Source: Bacteroides sp. (GTDB lineage: Bacteria > Bacteroidota > Bacteroidia > Bacteroidales > Bacteroidaceae). From it: DNA of 12,093 bases. The position numbers were made by a program, and so were the translations under genes. This document shows, piece after piece, positions 6,892 through 12,093 of this stretch (positions are counted from its first letter, which is position 1; every line of letters starts with the position of its first letter). The notes beneath the pieces were generated by a model, which was not told where the DNA came from, searched no databases, and was given only the letters and a program-made list of their open reading frames with translations. The DNA lies in assembly GCA_030151635.1 (NCBI GenBank), contig JASLDF010000205.1:1-12093 (forward strand). The letters are read 5' to 3'.

Positions 6892-6935
6892 CTCTATATT
6901 TGGTTGTAAGATTTAAAAATACTTAAAATATAGAG
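6892..6935. repeat. 10-bp inverted repeat flanking the exporter transcription start
   Basis: CTCTATATTT (6892-6901) and AAATATAGAG (6926-6935) are perfect inverted copies separated by 24 bases. The left arm contains most of the -7 box and the right arm lies directly before the exporter ATG. If transcription starts near 6907 only the right arm is in the mRNA, so it would not form an RNA hairpin. It could be a second protein-binding site or a chance repeat in AT-rich DNA. Confidence 0.4.
6895..6902 (+). promoter_or_regulatory. -7 box of the metal-exporter promoter
   Basis: TATATTTG is an exact match to the Bacteroidota -7 consensus TAnnTTTG. Transcription would start near 6907-6909, giving a leader of about 30 bases before the ATG at 6938. 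No TTTG is found at the usual spacing of 18-20 bases: the nearest candidates are 14 and 25 bases away and overlap the palindrome at 6868-6882. This suggests a weak core promoter whose use depends on a DNA-bound regulator. Confidence 0.6.
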
Positions 6936-6937
6936 TT

Positions 6938-8938
6938 ATGAAAAAAAATGATATTACTGATAGAGCTAGAGATAGTGTATGTTGTAGCTCTCATACAGAT
7001 CATACACATAATGTAGCCTCATCATTATCAGGATGTGGTTGTAATACGTCTCAAGGTCACAGTCACGCTACATTGGGTTTTAAATCCATTGTCGTTAGTT
7101 CAATACTTCTAGTACTGGGTCTTATTCTACAGAACACAACGTATGGTGAAAATATTCATATTGGTGTTTATATCGCTATTTTTGGCGTAGCCTATCTTTT
7201 TGTGGGATTTCCAGTTTTGCGTGAAGCTTGGGAAGCTATGATTAATGAAAAAGATATTTTTAATGAGTTTTCGTTAATGAGTATAGCTACATTGGGGGCA
7301 TTCGCGATAGGAGAATTTCCTGAGGCTGTGGCTGTTATGTTGTTCTATTCTGTTGGTGAATATTTTCAGTCTAAGGCCGTAGGTAAAGCAACAAAGAATA
7401 TTGAAGCGTTGTTGGATGTGCGTGTTGATGAAGCATACGTGTTGACTAATTCTGGAGTACAAACTATTGCTTCAGAGAATGTAGGAGTGGGAAGTAAGAT
7501 CCAGGTAAGAGTCGGAGATAAAATACCTCTTGATGGACTTTTATTGTCTAATAAAGCGAGTTTTAATACAATAGCTCTGACAGGAGAGAGTATTCCTCAA
7601 ACCAAACAAAAAGGAGATGTAGTACTTGCGGGAATGATTAATTTGGAACAAGTTATTGAAGTTGAAACTACCAAATTATATAGTGATACGGCGTTATCTA
7701 AAATCTTATCTCTAGTACAAGATGCTACGGAAAGGAAATCTAAAACCGAACTGTTAATCCGTCAAATAGCTAAGATATATACACCTATTGTATTTGGATT
7801 AGCTATATTATTAGTTGTTCTTCCATGGTTATTTATGTCAGACTATGTGTTTACAACTTGGATGTATCGTGCTTTGACATTCCTAGTAATTTCATGCCCA
7901 TGCGCTTTAGTAGTTTCAATCCCTTTGGGGTATTTTGGAGGGATTGGTGCGGCATCTAAATCTGGGATTTTATTTAAAGGTGCGAATTACTTAGACATTA
8001 TGACCAAAGTGAATACAATTGTAATGGACAAAACAGGAACAATGACTGAAGGTGTCTTTGAAGTTCAAAACTTTATGATTGAAGATGGTGTTGATAAAGA
8101 AGTGTTTTTATCTCTGTTATCTGCTGTAGAAAGTTATTCATCACATCCTATAGCAAAAGCAATCCTTAAATTTAAATCTCCCAATCAAGATGTTATATCT
8201 AAATTATCTGCGGTTAAAGAATTAGCGGGTTATGGTATTAGTTGTGATTTTGAAGGGCAACAATTACTTGTTGGAAATATAAAACTTCTAGATAAATATA
8301 ATATTGTTTATTCTCCATCAATAAAAAATGTTGTTGGAACTATAATTGTTTTAAGTGTTGGTGGACAATATCAAGGAGCTGTTTTAATTGCTGATAAATT
8401 AAAAGTAGATGCAATTCAAACTGTTAAGGATTTCCATAAAAATGGAATTAATAAAGTGGTAATGTTAAGTGGTGATAATGACGCTATAACTAAAAATATT
8501 GGTGGAGTTTTGGGTGTTGATTTAGCTGTAGGTGGTTTATTACCTGATGGTAAAGTGAAGTATATTGAAGAGCTTAAGCAAGATTCTAGAAATGTTATTT
8601 GCTTTGTTGGAGATGGTATCAACGATGCTCCTGCTCTTGCTCTAAGTGATGTTGGTATTGCTATGGGAGCAATGGGTGCCGATGCTGCTATTGAGATTGC
8701 AGATGTAGTAATTCAGACTGATCAACCTTCAAAAATCAATAGGGCTATTTATATTGCTAAGAAAACTAGAGCTATAGTTATTCAAAATATAGTAATGGCA
8801 TTTCTTGTTAAGTTGGGTGTTTTAGTATTAGGAGCAATAGGTATTGCAACAATGTGGGAAGCAGTCATAGCCGATGTTGGTGTAACGATTATAGCTGTAC
8901 TAAATGCAGTTAGAATTTTATCGGAAAAGGAACAATAA
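6938..8938 (+). CDS. Heavy-metal P1B-type ATPase, Zn/Cd/Pb exporter (ZntA-like)
   Basis: 666 residues. It pumps divalent metal out of the cytoplasm using ATP. Membrane helices begin near 48-66, with further pairs near 76-92 and 113-137. The actuator loop has LTGESIP (214-220), the metal-binding sixth helix SCPCALVVSIPLG (319-331), the phosphorylation site DKTGT (364-368), the P1B-specific SHPIA (402-406) and the hinge GDGINDAPAL (558-567). The last helix pair has QN (616-617) and MWEAVIADVGVT (639-650) with Asp646, the pattern of Zn/Cd/Pb (P1B-2) pumps rather than copper pumps. There is no N-terminal HMA domain; instead residues 14-43 hold two Cys/His clusters (CCSSHTDHTH and CGC...HSH). It follows the Fur-type regulator and ends at a strong terminator. 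Exact metal preference is inferred. Confidence 0.95.
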   Translation: MKKNDITDRARDSVCCSSHTDHTHNVASSLSGCGCNTSQGHSHATLGFKSIVVSSILLVLGLILQNTTYGENIHIGVYIAIFGVAYLFVGFPVLREAWEAMINEKDIFNEFSLMSIATLGAFAIGEFPEAVAVMLFYSVGEYFQSKAVGKATKNIEALLDVRVDEAYVLTNSGVQTIASENVGVGSKIQVRVGDKIPLDGLLLSNKASFNTIALTGESIPQTKQKGDVVLAGMINLEQVIEVETTKLYSDTALSKILSLVQDATERKSKTELLIRQIAKIYTPIVFGLAILLVVLPWLFMSDYVFTTWMYRALTFLVISCPCALVVSIPLGYFGGIGAASKSGILFKGANYLDIMTKVNTIVMDKTGTMTEGVFEVQNFMIEDGVDKEVFLSLLSAVESYSSHPIAKAILKFKSPNQDVISKLSAVKELAGYGISCDFEGQQLLVGNIKLLDKYNIVYSPSIKNVVGTIIVLSVGGQYQGAVLIADKLKVDAIQTVKDFHKNGINKVVMLSGDNDAITKNIGGVLGVDLAVGGLLPDGKVKYIEELKQDSRNVICFVGDGINDAPALALSDVGIAMGAMGADAAIEIADVVIQTDQPSKINRAIYIAKKTRAIVIQNIVMAFLVKLGVLVLGAIGIATMWEAVIADVGVTIIAVLNAVRILSEKEQ

Positions 8939-8942
8939 ATAA

Positions 8943-8995
8943 AAATTAAAGAATGCCGTTGTATTTCATTTTGATACAACGGCATTCTTTAATTT
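8943..8995. terminator. Bidirectional intrinsic terminator
   Basis: A perfect 22-bp inverted repeat: 8943-8964 pairs with 8974-8995 (core GAATGCCGTTGTAT / ATACAACGGCATTC) around a 9-base loop. The outer arms are A-rich on the left and T-rich on the right, so RNA from either strand ends the stem in U-rich sequence. It starts 4 bp after the exporter stop and ends 5 bp before the stop of the convergent minus-strand gene, and can serve both. Confidence 0.9.
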
Positions 8996-9000
8996 CCTAT

Positions 9001-9396
9001 CTACGAAATATATTGCCAAAATGAAATGGGTAAGTGTATGTTCTCAATGTTTTTAGCTTCATTGAACATAGGAGCGATTGCATGGGGATGATAAGCTCCA
9101 GCATCGGTTATTGGAGTAACTAAAAAAGTTAATTCTTCGTGCTCTTTCGCAAACTCTATAAATTTATCGATGTATTGCTTGACAACATCTAGATTTTTAC
9201 CAACTGTTGGTATGGCATAAGATCTACCTTGGAGTCCTGCTCCTTTCCCCCATTTAGCACCCCATTTTATATGGGCAATATTTGCAGTCCCTACAACGTG
9301 CAGGCCAGGGGTGTTGCTACCAAAAACGAATATTTCGTTTTCTTTTAACTCTTCGATATAATCAGGCGTTATTCTTGATTTCATATTAATAGCCAT
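9001..9396 (-). CDS. Small macro-domain-like (A1S_2505-type) protein, function unknown
   Basis: 131 residues, or 127 if it starts at Met5 (MKSRITPDYIEEL), which fits relatives better by N-terminus. The pattern NEIFVFGSN...GLH...W...GLQGRSYAIPT, followed by YIDKFIEFAKEHEELTFLVTPI and IAPMF, is that of a family of small proteins found in Bacteroidota and in phages, remembered as A1S_2505-like and related to macro or ADP-ribose-binding folds. In relatives the first loop normally reads close to GxHGGGAA and the second close to IGCGxAG; here they are GLHVVGTAN (31-39) and ITDAGAYHP (about 95-103). No signal peptide or membrane segment is visible, so it is cytoplasmic. It converges on the exporter gene and shares its terminator. 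Nucleotide or ADP-ribose handling is only an inference from the fold. Confidence 0.75.
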   Translation of the reverse strand: MAINMKSRITPDYIEELKENEIFVFGSNTPGLHVVGTANIAHIKWGAKWGKGAGLQGRSYAIPTVGKNLDVVKQYIDKFIEFAKEHEELTFLVTPITDAGAYHPHAIAPMFNEAKNIENIHLPISFWQYIS

Positions 9397-9407
9397 ATTT
9401 TTTAAAT

Positions 9408-9437
9408 TTTGGTTATTAAATATACGTAATATATTTG
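9408..9437 (+). promoter_or_regulatory. Consensus plus-strand promoter with no adjacent gene
   Basis: TTTG (9408-9411), 18 bases, then TATATTTG (9430-9437): both boxes exact and at the usual Bacteroidota spacing. Transcription would start near 9443 and run away from the 9001-9396 gene, about 280 bases before the next plus-strand start codon. It could drive a long leader of the cyclase-like gene or a non-coding RNA. It lies almost against the 5' end of the minus-strand gene, whose own promoter probably overlaps it. Confidence 0.55.
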
Positions 9438-9464
9438 TAATATGAAAATTACGGGTACTCTATG

Positions 9465-9478
9465 CTCTTTATAAAGAG
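9465..9478. repeat. Perfect 14-bp palindrome
   Basis: CTCTTTA followed by TAAAGAG, with no spacer, located about 20-35 bases downstream of the predicted start of the 9408-9437 promoter. It has no U run after it on either strand, so it is not an intrinsic terminator. A protein-binding site near the start of transcription is possible; chance in AT-rich DNA cannot be excluded. Confidence 0.35.
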
Positions 9479-9630
9479 TGTAATATCAATTGTTTATAAT
9501 TATTTCGCATAATTAAACCTCGTTATACTGTGAAAGTCTAAGAATTTTTCTGTTCTTTTGTACTTTACTAATTCGAATATATAGTATCATATTTCAATGA
9601 AAAAAATAATTAAAACTTATAATCCTGCAT

Positions 9631-9660
9631 TTTGGTGAGGTATTATCCAAATCAATTTTG
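9631..9660 (+). promoter_or_regulatory. Candidate promoter of the cyclase-like gene
   Basis: TTTG (9631-9634) is followed after 18 bases by CAATTTTG (9653-9660), which matches TAnnTTTG at 5 of 6 fixed positions. Transcription would start near 9666, leaving a leader of about 60 bases that is almost all A and T before the ATG at 9726. Confidence 0.5.
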
Positions 9661-9725
9661 AATTTCTTTGTGACTTTTGTCATGAAGCGGATATCTGTAT
9701 TATAAATTTAATTAAAATTAAAAAT

Positions 9726-10277
9726 ATGAATTTACATATTGAATTGGATGAAACACATCCAGCCTATGAATGGCTTAATCAACAAGCTGATAAATTGGGG
9801 GCACGTGGCCATTTTGGCACTCACATTGATTGTTACACAAAGACTCCAGCTAAATCTTTTTACGAAGTAGATGTTATCCTATTAGACTGTCGCAATGGAA
9901 TGCCTTCTGATGAAGATTTACGTAAATTACCTTCGTTAGAAAATAAAGCTTTGTTGTTGTTTACTGGAAATATGTCGGATAACGATTATGGGACTAAGGC
10001 TTACTTTGGTAAAAGAAATGCTTTATTGACCAAATCATCATTGGAAGTTATTTTGACTAAATCACCATCTTTTATTTTAATCGATTCTTTTGGAATTGGT
10101 ACGCATGGCGAAAATCACCAAATGTTGGATAAGCGATGTGAAGAGGTTGACTGCTTTGTTATTGAGAATATCATAGTACAACCCCAAACGGCTGATTCTA
10201 TCAAACGAATATCAATAGATTTCGATCTAGATCATCCTTCAACAGGAAAACCATGCGAAGTATATGCTATTAACTAA
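9726..10277 (+). CDS. Cyclase / kynurenine-formamidase-like metal hydrolase
   Basis: 183 residues, somewhat shorter than the roughly 200-260 usual for the family. The metal-binding motif HxGTHxD is present as HFGTHID (29-35), which in the family supplies ligands to zinc or manganese. Later family landmarks are ILIDSFGIG (117-125), where relatives have a DSPSID-like segment, NHQMLDKRCEEVDCFVIENI (130-149) with His131 and the conserved IEN ending at Glu147-Asn148. The family includes bacterial kynurenine formamidase and several cyclic-amide hydrolases. The proline after HxGTHxD that often follows (DxPxH) is absent: here it is DCYTKTP. No signal peptide is visible. The gene stands alone on the plus strand with its own promoter and terminator; no tryptophan-catabolism gene is nearby, so the substrate is unknown. 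Confidence 0.82.
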   Translation: MNLHIELDETHPAYEWLNQQADKLGARGHFGTHIDCYTKTPAKSFYEVDVILLDCRNGMPSDEDLRKLPSLENKALLLFTGNMSDNDYGTKAYFGKRNALLTKSSLEVILTKSPSFILIDSFGIGTHGENHQMLDKRCEEVDCFVIENIIVQPQTADSIKRISIDFDLDHPSTGKPCEVYAIN

Positions 10278-10294
10278 GTAGATATTAGATAGGT

Positions 10295-10326
10295 AAAGGC
10301 AGTGATTAAGTTCACTGCCTTTTTTT
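10295..10326 (+). terminator. Intrinsic terminator of the cyclase-like gene
   Basis: AAAGGCAGTGA (10295-10305) pairs perfectly with TCACTGCCTTT (10312-10322), an 11-bp stem with a 6-base loop followed by a T tract to 10326. It lies 17 bp after the stop codon. The stem also stands 9 bp beyond the end of the convergent minus-strand gene, but the U tract favours the plus strand. Confidence 0.92.
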
Positions 10327-10335
10327 ACAACTAGA

Positions 10336-11802
10336 TTAGAATTTTTTGATTTCAATATTCTGAATGAAGTAATTCAGTATTCTATAATAGAGGTCATCTC
10401 CTAGAATTGCATCTTCAATTGTATGATCTATGCTTGGATTATCATTGATTTCAATGATGTATGCTTTATTATTAACCATTTTCATATCAACTCCATACAA
10501 TCCTTTTCCTATAAGTGAAGTCGCCTTTAAAGCTGTTCGAAGAATGTTTTGCGGTACTTTATAGATAGGCACTGCTTCGGACATTCCACATTGACTTTTA
10601 CCAGAATCTAAATGTTGATATATTTGCCAATGGCCTTTAGCCATAAAGTATTTACACGCATATAAAGGCTCACCATTTAGAATACCAATACGCCAATCAA
10701 AATCTGTAGGTATATATTCTTGAGCTAAAATTATAGCAGATTGCTCGAATAATGAAGCAGATGATTTATTAAACTCTTCTGCATTAGAAACCTTTTTGAC
10801 ACCATGTGAAAAAGAACCATCAGGTATTTTAAGAATAAATGGGAAACCTAGTTTTTCTCCTATGCCCTCGTAGGTATTCTCATTAGAATGAAATACTAAA
10901 GTTGAAGCAGGTGCTAAAATCTTTTCTTTTGCTAATAATTCGCTTAAATAAACTTTGTTGGTGCAACGAATAATAGATGTTGGATCATCAATAACAACAA
11001 TGCCATTTTGTTCGGCACGTTGAGCAAAATGGTAGGTGAAATGATTGAGCGATGTTGTAGCACGGATAAATAGTGCATCAAACTCGAGAAGTCGCATACT
11101 GTCTTGTTCGGTTATCAACTCAACATTTACTCCCATTTTTTTACCTACTTCTATGAACTTCTGTATAGCTTTTTTATCACTTGGTGGAAACTTCTCGCTA
11201 GGGTCTACTAATATAGCCAGGTTATATTTATAGTATTTAGGCAGACGAGGTGCTCTCCAGACTTTTTTGTTGAAGTTATCCAATGAATTGGCAAATATAT
11301 CTTGTTCCTCTTCTGATAAATCTTTAAGATAGACTGCTTGAATATTTTCAATCTGATTTTTTGAACGATTATTTAGAGTTACGCGTAGAATAGGAGCTGG
11401 ATAATAATCAAAAATATAGCGTGCTATTTTTTCTAATCCTTTTTCTTTACATGTGCCAAAGTAGATGTCGAAATACCAATTATCAGTAGTAATATTATTT
11501 TTAATGATCCATTGATGACATGTTTTCTGAAGGTTTTGGTCCATACGTATACCTGTACCCGACTCCAATTTGTTAATGGTGTCAACACTTGGTATTACTT
11601 TTTGTCCTCTCGCTTGTCCTAGTAAAGAGCAATAGTATCCTTCAGAGTTATAGCTATAGTTATTGCTTAAGTTAATAACTAATTTAACGCCTTTGTTTAG
11701 AGATTTTAGTTTAAGATAGTCTGATACCGATAGGATACTACTTGTTTCGTAGTAGGGATTCCATTCGTTCAGGTTGTCAAGGAGAATTTGTACACTATTC
11801 AT
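10336..11802 (-). CDS. RimK-like ATP-grasp ligase with N-terminal RLAN domain
   Basis: 488 residues. The N-terminal RLAN domain (about 35-190) shows its hallmark INLSNNYSYNSEGYYCSLLG followed by QARGQKVIPS (43-72). The ATP-grasp half (about 195-485) has FPFILKIPDGSFSHGV (320-335) with Lys325 as an ATP ligand and a glycine-rich loop, QEYIP (361-365), DFDWRIGIL (367-375), GVDMK (437-441) and the Mg-binding strand IIEINDNPSID (449-459) with Glu451 and Asn453. ATP-grasp enzymes of the RimK group join a carboxylate to an amine, for example adding glutamate to a peptide or protein. RLAN-ATP-grasp genes are often found beside peptidase, GNAT or glutamate-cysteine ligase-like partners; none is visible here. 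No signal peptide is seen, so it is cytoplasmic. Family call is firm, substrate unknown. Confidence 0.9.
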   Translation of the reverse strand: MNSVQILLDNLNEWNPYYETSSILSVSDYLKLKSLNKGVKLVINLSNNYSYNSEGYYCSLLGQARGQKVIPSVDTINKLESGTGIRMDQNLQKTCHQWIIKNNITTDNWYFDIYFGTCKEKGLEKIARYIFDYYPAPILRVTLNNRSKNQIENIQAVYLKDLSEEEQDIFANSLDNFNKKVWRAPRLPKYYKYNLAILVDPSEKFPPSDKKAIQKFIEVGKKMGVNVELITEQDSMRLLEFDALFIRATTSLNHFTYHFAQRAEQNGIVVIDDPTSIIRCTNKVYLSELLAKEKILAPASTLVFHSNENTYEGIGEKLGFPFILKIPDGSFSHGVKKVSNAEEFNKSSASLFEQSAIILAQEYIPTDFDWRIGILNGEPLYACKYFMAKGHWQIYQHLDSGKSQCGMSEAVPIYKVPQNILRTALKATSLIGKGLYGVDMKMVNNKAYIIEINDNPSIDHTIEDAILGDDLYYRILNYFIQNIEIKKF

Positions 11803-12093
11803 ATTTTACAATCATTGTTAATAATATAATTGCATTGAATAAGGTAAATGGGAATATAATGCTATTACTGCTCGATACAGTTGATTATATGTAGTAGTAT
11901 AGTTCAAAGATAGTCTACATTTCGATCCTTATTAAATCGGGGGGCAAAGTAAATTCTTTTTGTCGATATCTTTAGTTAAAAGGATGTTTTTTTTAATCCA
12001 ATCCAGTCTGTGCGTTTTCGTGATATTAGGAAGGTATTTACTAGTCATTCATTGTAATACTTATTTTAAAATTTAGCTTGAAAAAAGAAGCTA
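11803..12093. other. Non-coding right end of the window
   Basis: 291 bp without a convincing gene. It contains the probable promoter of the ATP-grasp gene, a run of six G at 11939-11944, a T8 tract near 11986-11994 and an inverted repeat touching the window edge (TAGCTT at 12074-12079, AAGCTA at 12088-12093) that may be the inner part of a terminator continuing outside. A 30-codon hydrophobic plus-strand ORF at 11984-12076 is present but unsupported. Confidence 0.5.
11905..11912 (-). promoter_or_regulatory. -7 box of the ATP-grasp ligase promoter
   Basis: On the minus strand TATCTTTG is an exact match to TAnnTTTG. The -33 region has only a weak TTTA-like sequence about 20 bases upstream. Transcription would start near 11898, giving a leader of about 95 bases before the ATG at 11802, long enough for post-transcriptional control, though no known riboswitch is recognised. 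Confidence 0.5.

Larger units (their letters stand above)
9397..9725. other. 329-bp AT-rich gap without a recognisable gene
   Basis: No ORF longer than about 14 codons with a plausible start is visible. The gap holds a consensus plus-strand promoter (9408-9437), a weaker plus-strand promoter (9631-9660), a perfect palindrome CTCTTTATAAAGAG (9465-9478) and, on the minus strand, TATATTTA (9424-9417), a 5-of-6 match to the -7 box that could serve the 9001-9396 gene. Two tiny ORFs, at 9442-9474 (10 residues) and 9597-9638 (13 residues, MKKIIKTYNPAFW), have no support beyond being open. A small RNA or a long leader is possible. Confidence 0.6.

Noticed and set aside
9442..9474. 10-residue ORF after the 9408-9437 promoter
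   Set aside because: Its ATG is at about the predicted transcription start itself, so it could not be translated normally.
9597..9638. 13-residue ORF MKKIIKTYNPAFW as a leader peptide ahead of the cyclase-like gene
   Set aside because: It has a single Trp, no paired attenuator hairpins after it, and it would lie upstream of the candidate start near 9666. Too short to separate from chance.
11939..11944. G6 tract as a phase-variation switch
   Set aside because: Six bases is short for slippage-driven variation and it lies upstream of the best -7 box, not in a coding region or spacer.
11984..12076. 30-residue hydrophobic plus-strand ORF (small membrane peptide)
   Set aside because: It begins next to a T8 tract, has no spaced ribosome-binding site or promoter, and T-rich DNA gives hydrophobic codons by chance.
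12074..12093. Terminator hairpin at the right edge
   Set aside because: Only six pairs are visible and the flanks are outside the window, so neither the full stem nor its direction can be established.

Overview
The window looks like AT-rich chromosomal DNA from a Bacteroidota member, most likely Bacteroidales. Evidence: the glycosidase and GTPase sequences closely resemble Bacteroides-type proteins; start codons follow A-rich leaders rather than strong Shine-Dalgarno sequences; and several genes are preceded by Bacteroidota promoter boxes (TTTG or TTG about 18-20 bases before TAnnTTTG). No rRNA, tRNA, CRISPR array, insertion sequence or phage module is visible.

Left part (1-2258, minus strand): the N-terminal third of an exported family GH2 beta-galactosidase runs off the left edge. 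Upstream of it is a complete lipoprotein of the GH109 type (NAD-dependent alpha-N-acetylgalactosaminidase in the Gfo/Idh/MocA fold). The pair suggests stripping of alpha-GalNAc and beta-galactose from host-type or dietary glycans.

Centre left (2433-6367, plus strand): a housekeeping cluster hpt - adk - obg - pgeF - B3/4-domain protein starts from a good promoter. It covers purine salvage, adenylate balance, ribosome assembly, peptidoglycan precursor editing and a free-standing tRNA-synthetase editing-like domain. The last junctions are very tight (0 bp and a 4-bp overlap).

Centre (6425-8995, plus strand): a metal module with a Fur-family regulator followed by a Zn/Cd/Pb-type P1B ATPase. Between them, a perfect 7-1-7 palindrome lies just upstream of an exact TAnnTTTG box, which makes a strong operator candidate. 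A perfect 22-bp inverted repeat ends the module.

Right part (9001-12093): a small minus-strand protein with a macro-like glycine-loop pattern whose loops look altered; a 329-bp gap with an orphan-looking plus-strand promoter; a short plus-strand cyclase/kynurenine-formamidase-like protein with its own terminator; and a convergent minus-strand ATP-grasp ligase with an N-terminal RLAN domain. The last 291 bp are non-coding as far as can be seen.

No clearly new multi-gene system is visible. The most checkable novelty is the Fur-type regulator / 7-1-7 operator / exporter arrangement. Next come the orphan promoter in the 9.4-9.7 kb gap, the altered macro-like protein and the isolated RLAN ATP-grasp ligase.
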